DNA of 31,093 nucleotides from Bacteroidales bacterium UBA3543 (GCA_002376715.1 DFOK01000105.1:1-31093); one strand, 5' to 3'. Positions 1 through 8,605 are shown, counted from the stretch's first letter. Made by a program: numbers and translations. Notes: generated by a model from the letters alone, not told the origin.

Positions 1-129
1 AGTTAATTTTAATGTCACCACTCTTTTTGTGCCGGTCGCTCCTCCGCGTTACGCATACTACACACTTAGAACTCAGAACTTTAAAATTTTTCTCTATATT
101 TGTAATAATGAAACTTCAATACGCTAATT
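1..129. other. Left-edge intergenic segment
   Basis: No convincing gene is seen here. A 65-residue frame beginning at 12 has no recognisable content and runs into the lipoprotein gene in another frame, so I treat it as spurious. The only element I can support is the -7 box at 95-102. The motif around 70-85 (AACTCAG, then ACTTTAAA) resembles the terminator arm near 6305-6317. Confidence 0.5.
95..102 (+). promoter_or_regulatory. Bacteroidota -7 box (TATATTTG) for the lipoprotein gene
   Basis: TATATTTG matches the Bacteroidota sigma-ABfr -7 consensus TAnnTTTG exactly and lies 27 bases before the ATG at 130. No clear TTTG -33 box is visible at the expected distance, so this is a -7 match only. 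Confidence 0.5.
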
Positions 130-954
130 ATGAGATATATTTTATCGAGAATCTCGGTTCTTCTGTTTTCGGTTGCAACAATAGCCTGCGCTGTAAGCTG
201 CGAGCCTGAAGAAAACAAAGAGACCCCATCCGGTCTTGAAGCACTATTTACCTATTTCGAAAACAACTGGCTTGATTATCCACCGTGGGAGATGAAAAAA
301 AGTGGAGAGGGGCTGAGTGGAGAAGGCTGTACATTCTACTATTGGTGGGAACATAGGTTTGAAGCTAAGAGTGCGAGTGAGTTATATGCAATGTGCCAGA
401 TCGATAATGATTTGCTCTCTGCAATGTCAACCCAAAACCTTGTAAGATGCTGCTATGTTTATCCATATAACGGAATTGTAACAGCATATTGTAGTCCAAC
501 CCTCTCTTTTCTGGATGGAATTCATTATGTTATGACCATTTTCAACGGATATCGTGAACTTCATAATCGCAAAGATGCTCCGAGAGAAATGTTGCGTCTC
601 TACAAAGAGGTGAAATACAGTGATAGGGGTGACACTTTTGTCGTTATATTGGAGAGTAAAGATTATAGAAAACAGGGAAGTATCGTAGGAGGAATTGCTT
701 CTTTTTCACTTGTTATGGCATCGGCGGTTGACAACGAATGCTTTACCTCTGCGCAGATCGTTGAACTTAGCAAATCAGTCCTAGATAAAATCGATGAAAT
801 TACTCTTGACCAGACAGGGACATACAGTTTCCATACTGCTTTCTATCCTTATCTCCTGGGTGCCGTCATATCATTTCATTATGATAGTGAACTCTCTGCA
901 AATCAGTCTTCTATCCTTAAAAACTTTATTTACGACTGCGATCGCAGTCGGTAG
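130..954 (+). CDS. Hypothetical lipoprotein
   Basis: I do not recognise the family. The 274-residue product begins with a type II signal peptide: a basic start (MRYILSR), a hydrophobic core, and a lipobox ending in Cys24 (AVSC), followed by an acidic linker (EPEENKET). It is therefore probably lipidated and anchored in the cell envelope. The mature part is rich in Tyr, Phe, Trp and Cys and has no repeats or membrane helices; the segment around residues 180-200 (SIVGGIASFSLVMASA) is mildly hydrophobic. The gene stands alone: it has its own -7 box upstream and is followed after about 75 bases by a strong terminator at 1032-1060, so it is probably a monocistronic unit. The lipobox and the uninterrupted frame support a real gene; no function can be given. 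Confidence 0.75.
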   Translation: MRYILSRISVLLFSVATIACAVSCEPEENKETPSGLEALFTYFENNWLDYPPWEMKKSGEGLSGEGCTFYYWWEHRFEAKSASELYAMCQIDNDLLSAMSTQNLVRCCYVYPYNGIVTAYCSPTLSFLDGIHYVMTIFNGYRELHNRKDAPREMLRLYKEVKYSDRGDTFVVILESKDYRKQGSIVGGIASFSLVMASAVDNECFTSAQIVELSKSVLDKIDEITLDQTGTYSFHTAFYPYLLGAVISFHYDSELSANQSSILKNFIYDCDRSR

Positions 955-1031
955 AAAGATCAACTATCGACTTGATTTATAGAAGTTTAAGCAGAATTGC
1001 AAATAAATGAAGTGAAAAATGATATTTTTTC

Positions 1032-1060
1032 AAAACCGACTCTCAAAGTCGGTTTTTTTT
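1032..1060 (+). terminator. Rho-independent terminator
   Basis: A perfect 10-bp stem (AAAACCGACT at 1032-1041 with AGTCGGTTTT at 1047-1056) encloses a 5-base loop and runs into eight consecutive Ts (1053-1060). It ends the lipoprotein transcript and separates it from the HU-like/dnaG unit. Confidence 0.9.
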
Positions 1061-1075
1061 ATTGCTGATTGTTGT

Positions 1076-1083
1076 TAACTTTG
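1076..1083 (+). promoter_or_regulatory. -7 box (TAACTTTG) for the HU-like/dnaG unit
   Basis: TAACTTTG fits TAnnTTTG and lies just after the terminator and 30 bases before the ATG at 1113. Transcription would start close to 1090, at the beginning of the 23-base tandem duplication. No good -33 box was found. Confidence 0.5.
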
Positions 1084-1089
1084 TAAGTT

Positions 1090-1135
1090 GTGGACATATA
1101 ACTTTTCTCACGATGGACATATCACTTTTTTCACG
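1090..1135 (+). repeat. 23-bp tandem duplication spanning the start codon
   Basis: Two adjacent 23-base copies (1090-1112 and 1113-1135) share the core TGGACATAT and match at 20 of 23 positions. The second copy begins with the ATG of the HU-like protein. The first begins with GTG but stops after three codons (GTG GAC ATA TAA) and is out of frame with the gene. Confidence 0.8.
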
Positions 1136-2084
1136 CACAATTAAAGAGCTTATCCTTGAGAATGACAGGGTAGGTGTGCCCAGAGTAGGTCATTTCCTGG
1201 CCGAGTTGATGCCTGCGACTTTCTCCGCTTGCAGGACTATGATCAATCCTCCTTATAGGAGAATGTCTTTTTGTAAGGACGGAGTTACCGTTGCAGAAAG
1301 GGATATTTTTCTCAATAAGATGGAGGAGGTTTCCGGCTTGCCATCTGTACAGGTAGCCGAAGAGTATGATATGTTTATAAGAGGTTTCATCTCAGACCTG
1401 GAGAATGAAAAGTCAGTTGATTTACCTTCGCTTGGTCGTATGCACGCCACATCCTGTAATGAATATTTTTTTGTCGCAGATGAAGACCTGGACATCTATC
1501 CCGACGGTATTGGTTTCGAGCCGGTCTCCGTCAAAGCTCCGGATCCGGACTTTGTGCCGGAAGCTCCACCGGAGCCAGAACCGGAATCCACAGTTGAGTC
1601 TGAGCCAGAACCTGAGCCTGAGCCCGAAATCACATCTGAACCTGCCCCCGAGTCTATCTCTGAACAAGAACCCGAATCTGAGTCCATAACTGAACAAGAG
1701 CCCAGATCAGAGCCTATACCTGAACAAGAGCCTGTAGCAGAATCTGATACGGAAACTAAACAGGAATATGATACTGAAACTAAAGCCGAATTAGAACCCG
1801 CTCCAGAGCCTCAAACAGAGTCAGAACCAGTTGAGGTTGCCGTAATAGATCCTGAAGCGATTGAAGACAACAAGTTTGTTGAGGAGCCTGAGGCAGACGC
1901 TGAACCAGAACTTATATACGAACCCTCCAAAAAACATGTGGGACTTTGGGTGGTTGTGGCAATTATTGCTCTGGTGATAGTTGTGGCTCTGCTGCTCTAT
2001 TTCTTCAGAGACTCTGAGTGGCTCTCACCACTGCTCGACAAGCTGCTTTATACCAAAGAGGAACTCAGAATACTCGGTAGATAA
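1113..2084 (+). CDS. Membrane-anchored HU-like (CCDC81-type) protein with Pro/Glu repeat
   Basis: The first ~130 residues (MDISLFSRTIKELILENDRV, then VPRVGHFLAE and a YRRMSF segment) resemble the HU-like domain called HU-CCDC81 in Bacteroidota, which often has the form 'll.e..rViVPglGgF'. A long acidic Pro/Glu stretch follows (about residues 150-265), containing three 10-residue repeats with the core EQEP. A single hydrophobic helix follows (about 276-298, GLWVVVAIIALVIVVALLLY) and then a short basic/acidic tail. No Cys lipobox or signal peptide is present, so the HU-like part is probably cytoplasmic and tethered by the C-terminal helix. An upstream in-frame ATG-less extension begins at 1062, but the ATG at 1113 matches the domain start. 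It lies 6 bases before dnaG, implying co-transcription. Its role is unknown; it may link DNA or a peptidoglycan-associated partner to the membrane. Confidence 0.8.
   Translation: MDISLFSRTIKELILENDRVGVPRVGHFLAELMPATFSACRTMINPPYRRMSFCKDGVTVAERDIFLNKMEEVSGLPSVQVAEEYDMFIRGFISDLENEKSVDLPSLGRMHATSCNEYFFVADEDLDIYPDGIGFEPVSVKAPDPDFVPEAPPEPEPESTVESEPEPEPEPEITSEPAPESISEQEPESESITEQEPRSEPIPEQEPVAESDTETKQEYDTETKAELEPAPEPQTESEPVEVAVIDPEAIEDNKFVEEPEADAEPELIYEPSKKHVGLWVVVAIIALVIVVALLLYFFRDSEWLSPLLDKLLYTKEELRILGR
1650..1739 (+). repeat. Three 30-bp in-frame tandem repeats
   Basis: Copies at 1650-1679, 1680-1709 and 1710-1739 each encode a decapeptide of the type E-S/P-I-S/T/P-E-Q-E-P-x-x. They share the core TGAACAAGA and form part of the Pro/Glu-rich linker of the HU-like membrane protein. 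Copy-number variation between strains would be expected. Confidence 0.75.
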
Positions 2085-2090
2085 CCTATT

Positions 2091-4124
2091 ATGATTGATA
2101 GAGATACCATAAACAGAATCTTCGACGCAATAAAGATCGAGGAGGTAATAGGCGATTTCGTCTCTCTGAGACGGAAAGGCTCCAACTGGTGGGGTCTCTG
2201 TCCGTTTCATCCCGACAGAAACCCCTCAATGGCGGTTTCTTCGGCCAAAAACCTCTTCAAATGCTTCTCCTGCGGTAAGGGAGGCAATGCTCTCTCATTC
2301 GTAATGGAGCATGAGCACATGAGTTATCCGGAAGCATTGCGCTATCTGGCTGCAAAGTATAATATCGAAGTGGTGGAAAAGGAACTTACTCCGGAAGAGG
2401 TAGCCCGTAACCAGCGTTATGATAACCTTCTTGTGGTGAGTGACTTTGCACATAAATTCTATCAGAATCTGCTTTGGGACAATGATTTTGGAAGGACTGT
2501 AGGGCTCTCTTATTTCAGGCAGCGGGGCTATAACGATGATACCATCCGCAAATTCGGCCTTGGCTTTGCTTCGCACCATCCTGACACCCTTATCGATGCT
2601 GCCCGCAAAGAGGGGTACAAGGAGGAATATCTTGTTGGAGCCACCCTTTGCGTTACCCGTGAAAACGGTCAGATAAGCGACAGATTTTATGACAGGGTGA
2701 TGTTTCCCATCCATTCCATAAGCGGTAGGGTGATAGCTTTCGGTGGCCGTACCCTGAAAAAAGATAAGAATGTCCCCAAATATGTTAATAGTGAAAATAG
2801 TGAAATATACAAAAAGAGTGATGCCGTATATGGTATCTTCTTCGCCAAATCCGCCATTGCGAAAGAGAAAAAGTGTTATTTGGTGGAGGGATATACCGAT
2901 GTGATTTCCATGCATCAGGCGGGAATCACAAATGTGGTGGCACCTTGCGGCACTGCACTGACTACGGGCCAGATTCGCCTGATGAAGCGCTTTTCACCCG
3001 ATATAACGATTATTTATGACAATGATGAAGCAGGAATAAATGCTTCTCTCAAGAATATCAATCTCCTTTTGGAAGAGGGTATGAATGTCAGGGTGTTGCT
3101 TCTGCCCGAAGGTGAGGATCCCGACAGCTTTGCAATGGCCCATACGGGAGATGAGATACGGGATTTCATCGCAAATAACGAGGAGGATTGTATTTTCTAT
3201 AAATGCAGACTTCTGGTGGATAGTGAACCCGATCCGGTTCGTAAGTCAAGGGCAATAAGGGATGTGATAGAGACTATTGCCTATGTTTCGGACCCGGTCC
3301 TGAGAAATCTTTATGTGGATAATCTCTCAAAAAAGTATGATCAGAAACCGGAGATGCTCTTCAAGGAGATTTCTTCCCTGCGTCGGAAGCGGCGAGAAGA
3401 GAAGCAACGTATGGAGCAGCGCAAGGCAGCTGAGGCCTCGTCTGAGCGCCTTAGACCGGTTTATGAACAGCAGCCACCGCCTCCCTCCGAAGAGTACTAT
3501 GAGCCTGCAGGTGAACTTTTGATCGGGGATGTTTACAGTAGTAATACCCCTATGGATGTTTCCGAGAGGGAGCTCGTATATTACCTGGTCAAGTTTGGTT
3601 GTTATCCGATCCATTTTGTGGAGGATATGTTTTATGGAGTCCGGAAGAGGGAAGGGGTTACGGTTGCAGACTATGTCCGTTCTGCGCTTAGTGAGGATGA
3701 ACTTGAGTTTGAAAACCCTCTGTATCGCTCGATTTATGAGGAGTTTTATTCTTTATATGGTACGTTTGACAATAGTGGGGATCACGAGGAGCAGCAGAAG
3801 CAGATTGTGCGCTTTTTATCGGTTCACAAGAATGATGCGCTCCGCGAAACAGTCCTGGGATTGCTCCTGGAGACTCATCCTCTGACTGTTAAAGAGTATC
3901 GCAAGTCTATAGCTCCTGAAGAGACGATACTTGGCTTTACCGTGCCTAAATCTATGATTCTTTACAAATTGCGTATTACCGAACAGGCTTGTTTAGACCT
4001 AACTAAGGAAATAGCTACCGCTGAGGCAAGTGGGGACATAGAGCGCCAGAAAGCTCTGATGATGCAGCTTCAGATGTTCAATCAGGTGAAAAATCGCTTT
4101 GCAAGAGAACTCAACCGCCTCTGA
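2091..4124 (+). CDS. dnaG: DNA primase DnaG
   Basis: DnaG synthesises the RNA primers for chromosomal replication at the fork with DnaB helicase. The 677-residue product has the full architecture. An N-terminal CHC2 zinc-binding domain carries Cys37, His40, Cys58 and Cys61 (CPFH ... CFSC). A catalytic core follows, then a Toprim domain with the conserved glutamate at 266 (VEGYTD) and the acidic DxD at 310-312 (YDNDEAG). A charged linker around residues 430-460 (RRKRREEKQRMEQRK) leads into a C-terminal helical region expected to bind DnaB. Its length is normal for the Bacteroidota form. The ATG at 2091 follows the HU-like gene by 6 bases, so the two are likely co-transcribed. There are no anomalies in the active-site motifs. 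Confidence 0.97.
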   Translation: MIDRDTINRIFDAIKIEEVIGDFVSLRRKGSNWWGLCPFHPDRNPSMAVSSAKNLFKCFSCGKGGNALSFVMEHEHMSYPEALRYLAAKYNIEVVEKELTPEEVARNQRYDNLLVVSDFAHKFYQNLLWDNDFGRTVGLSYFRQRGYNDDTIRKFGLGFASHHPDTLIDAARKEGYKEEYLVGATLCVTRENGQISDRFYDRVMFPIHSISGRVIAFGGRTLKKDKNVPKYVNSENSEIYKKSDAVYGIFFAKSAIAKEKKCYLVEGYTDVISMHQAGITNVVAPCGTALTTGQIRLMKRFSPDITIIYDNDEAGINASLKNINLLLEEGMNVRVLLLPEGEDPDSFAMAHTGDEIRDFIANNEEDCIFYKCRLLVDSEPDPVRKSRAIRDVIETIAYVSDPVLRNLYVDNLSKKYDQKPEMLFKEISSLRRKRREEKQRMEQRKAAEASSERLRPVYEQQPPPPSEEYYEPAGELLIGDVYSSNTPMDVSERELVYYLVKFGCYPIHFVEDMFYGVRKREGVTVADYVRSALSEDELEFENPLYRSIYEEFYSLYGTFDNSGDHEEQQKQIVRFLSVHKNDALRETVLGLLLETHPLTVKEYRKSIAPEETILGFTVPKSMILYKLRITEQACLDLTKEIATAEASGDIERQKALMMQLQMFNQVKNRFARELNRL

Positions 4125-4139
4125 TTGCAAATAATTCAC

Positions 4140-4147
4140 TACCTTTG
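4140..4147 (+). promoter_or_regulatory. -7 box (TACCTTTG) for metG
   Basis: TACCTTTG matches TAnnTTTG exactly. It lies 16 bases after the dnaG stop and 28 bases before the metG ATG, suggesting metG has its own promoter. The region between holds no terminator. Confidence 0.55.
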
Positions 4148-4174
4148 CGGGTCAATTTTAAAAATTTCAAGACG

Positions 4175-6253
4175 ATGAATACCAATTACAAAAGAAATCT
4201 CGTAACCTGTGCTTTACCTTATGCCAACGGACCCATTCATATCGGTCATCTTGCAGGTGTTTATGTTCCTGCAGATATATATGTAAGGTACCTCCGAATG
4301 CGCGGCAGAGAGACTCTCTTTGTATGCGGTTCCGATGAGCATGGTGTTCCCATCACCATTAAGGCGCGAAAGGAGGGTTGTACCCCCCAGGATATTGTGG
4401 ACAAATATCACGGCATCATCAAAAACTCTTTTGCCGATTTTGGGATTAAGTTTGATATTTATTCCCGTACCAGTTCCCAGATTCACTACAAAACTGCATC
4501 TGAATTTTTTAAGAAACTCTATGATGAGGGCAAGTTTGTGGAGAGGGAGAGTGAACAGTATTATGATGAGGAGGCCAAGTGTTTCCTTGCGGACAGATAT
4601 ATAGTGGGTACCTGCTCCAAATGCGGTGCAGAGGGAGCTTATGGTGACCAGTGCGAGAAGTGTGGAAGCACTCTGAGTCCGGATGAATTGATCGATCCCC
4701 ATTCGGCCATCAGCGGTGCCAAACCGGTTAAGAAGATGACAAAGCACTGGTATCTTCCGCTGGACGAATATGAGCCCTGGCTTAAGGAGTGGATCCTCGA
4801 AGGTCATAAAGAGTGGAAGAGCAATGTTTACGGACAATGCAAATCCTGGTTGGATGGCGGTCTTCAGCCGCGTGCAGTGAGTCGTGACCTCGACTGGGGT
4901 GTGCCCGTCCCCGTAGAGGGCGCCGAGGGTAAAGTGCTCTATGTTTGGTTCGATGCTCCTATCGGTTATATTTCCAATACCATAGAACTTCTTCCCGATG
5001 AGTGGGAGAAATGGTGGAAAAGTAAGGAAACCAAACTTGTGCATTTTATAGGTAAGGACAATATAGTATTTCATTGCATTGTCTTCCCCTCCATGCTTAA
5101 GGCATACGGTGACGGCTATATCCTTCCGGATAATGTCCCCGCCAACGAATTCCTCAATCTTGAAGGTGAAAAGATATCCACCTCTCAAAACTGGGCTGTG
5201 TGGCTACATGAATATCTCGAGGATTTCCCCGGACAGCAGGATGTGTTGCGTTATGCGCTTTGCGCAAATGCTCCGGAGACTAAGGATAACGATTTTACCT
5301 GGAAGGAATTTCAGACACGCAACAATAGTGAGTTAGTGGCTATTTTCGGTAATTTTGTAAACCGTGCAGTTGTGCTTACACACAAACATTTTAATGGTGA
5401 GGTGCCGGCAAATGCAAAACCTGAGCAGATAGATTGGGAAACACTATCTCAGATCCCGGATATCCGTAAAGCAATCGAGGATAACCTCGAGAATTACAAA
5501 TTCCGCGAAGCGCTTAAGGAAGCTATGAATCTTGCCCGTTTGGGAAACAAATATCTTGCAGACACTGAGCCTTGGAAGGTGGCCAAGAATGATCTTGACC
5601 GTACTGCCTCCATCCTCAATGTATCACTTCAGATTTGTGCAAATCTGGCGATTGCCTTCGCACCTTTCCTTCCTTTCTCGGTTGAAAAGCTCAACAATAT
5701 CCTCAATGTGGCTGCTCTTGATTCCGCATTGGCGTGGGATGAGCTCGGGAAGGATGAAATTCTCCCCGTAGGTCATAAACTCAATAAGGCCGAGTTGCTA
5801 TTCGCCAAGATAGAGGACGAGCAGGTCGAGGCTCAGATAGCAAAATTAAATGCAACCAAGGTTGCAAATGAAGCAGCTGCCGCAGAAAAATCTGCTCAGG
5901 AAGAGCCCACTATTGCTCCTGCCAAGGCTGAATGCACTTTTGATGAGTTTCAGGCTATGGATATCCGCACTGCTACCGTTCTTGAGGCCGAAAGGGTACC
6001 CAAAACCGATAAACTCCTAAAACTTACCATAGACACAGGCCTCGACACCCGCACTATTGTATCAGGTATCGCGGAATACTATACTCCCGAAGAGATGGTC
6101 GGCAAACAAATTTGTATCCTCGCCAACCTGCAACCACGCAAAATCCGCAGTATCGAGTCAAAAGGAATGATCCTTATGGCTCAGCAGGAAGATGGCAAAA
6201 TGCGCATCGTTTCCCCCGAAGAGAGATTAATCAACGGCGCGTGTGTTGGGTAG
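4175..6253 (+). CDS. metG: Methionine--tRNA ligase with C-terminal tRNA-binding domain
   Basis: This enzyme charges tRNA-Met in the cytoplasm. Starting at the ATG at 4175 it is 692 residues. The class I signature HIGH is at 22-25 (PIHIGH) and the KMSKS-equivalent loop is KISTS at 333-337. A zinc-binding knuckle has Cys147, Cys150, Cys160 and Cys163 (CSKC ... CEKC). The C-terminal ~110 residues, after an Ala/Glu-rich linker, form a Trbp111/EMAPII-like OB fold (FDEFQAMDIRTATV ... LANLQPRKIRSIESKGM) that aids dimerisation and tRNA binding. A TTG-initiated extension from 4145 is possible, but it would overlap the -7 box at 4140-4147, so the ATG is preferred. The gene is followed by a bidirectional terminator shared with trpS. 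Confidence 0.97.
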   Translation: MNTNYKRNLVTCALPYANGPIHIGHLAGVYVPADIYVRYLRMRGRETLFVCGSDEHGVPITIKARKEGCTPQDIVDKYHGIIKNSFADFGIKFDIYSRTSSQIHYKTASEFFKKLYDEGKFVERESEQYYDEEAKCFLADRYIVGTCSKCGAEGAYGDQCEKCGSTLSPDELIDPHSAISGAKPVKKMTKHWYLPLDEYEPWLKEWILEGHKEWKSNVYGQCKSWLDGGLQPRAVSRDLDWGVPVPVEGAEGKVLYVWFDAPIGYISNTIELLPDEWEKWWKSKETKLVHFIGKDNIVFHCIVFPSMLKAYGDGYILPDNVPANEFLNLEGEKISTSQNWAVWLHEYLEDFPGQQDVLRYALCANAPETKDNDFTWKEFQTRNNSELVAIFGNFVNRAVVLTHKHFNGEVPANAKPEQIDWETLSQIPDIRKAIEDNLENYKFREALKEAMNLARLGNKYLADTEPWKVAKNDLDRTASILNVSLQICANLAIAFAPFLPFSVEKLNNILNVAALDSALAWDELGKDEILPVGHKLNKAELLFAKIEDEQVEAQIAKLNATKVANEAAAAEKSAQEEPTIAPAKAECTFDEFQAMDIRTATVLEAERVPKTDKLLKLTIDTGLDTRTIVSGIAEYYTPEEMVGKQICILANLQPRKIRSIESKGMILMAQQEDGKMRIVSPEERLINGACVG

Positions 6254-6277
6254 TTTTTAGTATCAACTCTCGAGCAC

Positions 6278-6320
6278 AAAAAAGTCCTGGGCTAATTATT
6301 ATTAACTCAGGACTTTAAAC
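6278..6320. terminator. Bidirectional terminator between convergent metG and trpS
   Basis: AAAGTCCTG at 6281-6289 pairs with CAGGACTTT at 6308-6316 (extendable by a G-U and a G-C pair) around an AT-rich loop. It is flanked by A-rich sequence on the left and T-rich on the right. The symmetric layout could end transcription from both metG (+) and trpS (-). Confidence 0.7.
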
Positions 6321-6351
6321 TTACTTTTAACTCCTAACTCGGAACTCTATA

Positions 6352-7494
6352 CTATAAGCGATACTTCTCAGCTTGCGCTGCTATCAACTCTTTATCCTCG
6401 AAATAATTAATGCGCATTGCGCGTTTGACATCTGCGAGAGTCTCAGCTGCTGCGGCACGAGCTATTTCGGAACCCTTTTTTAGAACATCATAAACATAGG
6501 GAATGTTTTGCTCCAACTCTTTACGGCGCTGCCGTATCGGCTCCAGAACATCATTGAGCACTGCGTTGAGGAATGTCTTGATCATCATATCACCGAGACC
6601 TCCCTTACGGTACTGCTCCTTGACCTCTTCCAGATTGTGAAAATCAAAGCTCACCTTGCGTCCATGGAAACAGTCACCAAACTTCTCGAAATGCTCATCC
6701 TTGCAGAATGCATCCAGATAGGTAAACACGGTATTGCCCTCTACATGGCCGGGATCCGACACCTGAATATGCAGAGGGTCCGTGTACATTCCCCTTACCT
6801 TTTCCCATACTTCTTCTGCAGAGTCCGCAAGATAGATGCAGTTGCCCAGTGACTTACTCATTTTGGATTTTCCGTCGGTGCCCGGGAGACGCATACAGGC
6901 GGAATTATCCGGTAGAAGTGCCTGTGGTTCAACAAGAGTCTCTCCATAGGTGGAATTGAATTTGCGTACAATCTCGCGTGCCTGCTCGATCATCGGTATC
7001 TGGTCTTCACCTACAGGCACAATGTTGGCTTTAAATGCAGTAATATCAGAAGCCTGGCTTATGGGATAGCAGAAAAAACCGACCGGAATCCCCGCTTTAT
7101 TATCGGCCTCTTCGGCATTATCGCTATAGCCACGGAACTGTATTTCTTGCTTGACGGTGGGATTGCGCTGGAGACGTTGAACCGTCACCAGATTCATATA
7201 GTAGAAGGTCAGCTCGGTGAGTTCACTTATCTGTGACTGAATGAAGAGGACTGATTTTTCAGGGTCAAGTCCAGCCGACATATAGTCAAGAGCTACTTCT
7301 ATGATGTTTTCGCGTATTTTGTCGGGATTGTCTGCATTGTCCGTAAGGGCCTGCGCATCCGCTATCATGATGAATATCTTCTCATATTCGCCGGAGTTCT
7401 GAAGCTCTACTCGGCGGCGGAGCGAACCCACATAGTGTCCTATATGGAGACGCCCGGTAGGGCGATCTCCTGTCAAAATAATCTTTCCCATCAA
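6352..7494 (-). CDS. trpS: Tryptophan--tRNA ligase
   Basis: This class I aminoacyl-tRNA synthetase charges tRNA-Trp. The 380-residue product has the HIGH motif at 17-20 (GRLHIGH) and a perfect KMSKS at 211-215 (GKSKMSKSLGN). The segment TVQRLQRNPTVKQEIQ followed by NKAGIPVGFFCYPISQASD is characteristic of TrpRS substrate binding. It is longer than the ~330-residue E. coli type, as is usual for this branch. Two adjacent ATGs open the frame (7494 and 7491); either could be used. The gene starts 8 bases after the recA stop on the same strand, so recA-trpS is probably one transcription unit ending at the terminator near 6300. Confidence 0.96.
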   Translation of the reverse strand: MMGKIILTGDRPTGRLHIGHYVGSLRRRVELQNSGEYEKIFIMIADAQALTDNADNPDKIRENIIEVALDYMSAGLDPEKSVLFIQSQISELTELTFYYMNLVTVQRLQRNPTVKQEIQFRGYSDNAEEADNKAGIPVGFFCYPISQASDITAFKANIVPVGEDQIPMIEQAREIVRKFNSTYGETLVEPQALLPDNSACMRLPGTDGKSKMSKSLGNCIYLADSAEEVWEKVRGMYTDPLHIQVSDPGHVEGNTVFTYLDAFCKDEHFEKFGDCFHGRKVSFDFHNLEEVKEQYRKGGLGDMMIKTFLNAVLNDVLEPIRQRRKELEQNIPYVYDVLKKGSEIARAAAAETLADVKRAMRINYFEDKELIAAQAEKYRL

Positions 7495-7502
7495 TTGGTC
7501 AA

Positions 7503-8540
7503 TTAATCTTTTACTTCTTTGAGTTTCTCCCTGATCTTGGCCTCTATCTCGTCACAGAGTTCGGGATTGTCCTGGAGTAGGCGTTTGACTGCATCACGTC
7601 CCTGTGCCAGACGCTGGTCACCATAACTGAACCACGAACCGCTCTTTTTGATAATATCGAATTCAACACCGAGGTCAACTATTTCGCCTACACGGGAAAT
7701 ACCCTCTCCGAATACGATGTCAAACTCAGCCTTACGGAAGGGGGGAGCCAATTTGTTTTTGACGATCCTAGCACGTGTACGGTTGCCGGTGGCCTCTTCG
7801 CCATCTTTAATCTGCGTTATTTTGCGGACGTCAACACGGACTGAAGCGTAGAATTTGAGTGCGTTTCCACCTGTGGTAGTCTCCGGATTACCGAACATAA
7901 TGCCGATCTTTTCGCGAAGCTGATTGATGAAAATACAGCAGGTGTTGGTCTTTGCAATGTTGGCTGTGAGTTTGCGGAGTGCCTGACTCATTAAGCGGGC
8001 CTGGAGGCCTACCTTATTGTCGCCCATATCGCCTTCGATCTCAGCCTTGGGGGTGAGAGCGGCGACTGAGTCTATGACCACGATGTCAATGGCACCGGAA
8101 CGGATGAGGTTGTCGGCGATTTCGAGTGCCTGCTCTCCGTTGTCGGGCTGTGATATCAAAAGCGTGTCGATATCGACACCGAGGTTTATCGCATAGGTGC
8201 GGTCGAATGCATGCTCGGCATCAATGATGGCTGCTATTCCGCCGGCTTTCTGGGCTTCTGCAATCGCGTGGATAGCCAGAGTGGTCTTTCCACTGGCCTC
8301 AGGACCATAAATCTCGATAACCCTTCCACGAGGGTATCCCCCGATGCCGAGGGCGTTGTCCAGAGCAATGGAGCCGGTAGGAATAATAGAAACTTCGAAA
8401 CTCGGCTGATCTCCCATCTTCATGATCGTCCCCTTTCCGAAATCCTTCTCAATCTTGTCAATAGTCGCCTGGAGGGCTTTTAGCTTCTCCAGATTCTTCC
8501 CTGCAGTTGTCTGTCCGGGTTCTTCTTTTCCTTTTGCCAT
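7503..8540 (-). CDS. recA: Recombinase RecA
   Basis: RecA forms filaments on single-stranded DNA, drives strand exchange and stimulates autocleavage of LexA-type repressors. The 345-residue product from the ATG at 8540 has Walker A GPEASGKT at residues 79-86, Walker B (IVVIDSVAAL), the L1/L2 DNA-binding loop region (GNPETTTGGNALKFYASVR) and an acidic/basic tail ending EKLKEVKD. The upstream in-frame ATG at 8576 would add 12 residues with no counterpart in the family, so 8540 is preferred. A -7 box lies 58 bases upstream on the minus strand. I see no obvious LexA-type palindrome in the 132-base divergent region shared with rlmN. It is the first gene of a likely recA-trpS operon; its modulator recX lies 3.5 kb away on the opposite strand. 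Confidence 0.98.
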   Translation of the reverse strand: MAKGKEEPGQTTAGKNLEKLKALQATIDKIEKDFGKGTIMKMGDQPSFEVSIIPTGSIALDNALGIGGYPRGRVIEIYGPEASGKTTLAIHAIAEAQKAGGIAAIIDAEHAFDRTYAINLGVDIDTLLISQPDNGEQALEIADNLIRSGAIDIVVIDSVAALTPKAEIEGDMGDNKVGLQARLMSQALRKLTANIAKTNTCCIFINQLREKIGIMFGNPETTTGGNALKFYASVRVDVRKITQIKDGEEATGNRTRARIVKNKLAPPFRKAEFDIVFGEGISRVGEIVDLGVEFDIIKKSGSWFSYGDQRLAQGRDAVKRLLQDNPELCDEIEAKIREKLKEVKD

Positions 8541-8597
8541 AATCTGATTTTTTTGAATGTTAGTAAATAGCTGCAATAAATCTGCTTATTCCTGCCA

Positions 8598-8605
8598 CAA
8601 ATATA
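8598..8605 (-). promoter_or_regulatory. -7 box (TATATTTG, minus strand) for recA
   Basis: Reading the minus strand, TATATTTG matches TAnnTTTG. A TTTTC stretch lies about 19 bases upstream of it at the position expected for the -33 element. It drives recA in the divergent recA/rlmN spacer. Confidence 0.6.

Noticed and set aside
1422..1697. Gly/Ser- and Arg/Phe-rich minus-strand frames opposite the HU-like protein
   Set aside because: Their low-complexity composition is the complement of the Pro/Glu repeat coding sequence.
4214..5188. 324-residue open frame on the minus strand inside metG
   Set aside because: It lies entirely antisense to an unmistakable methionyl-tRNA synthetase, and its translation shows no family motif. 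Long antisense frames arise from the codon bias of the real gene.
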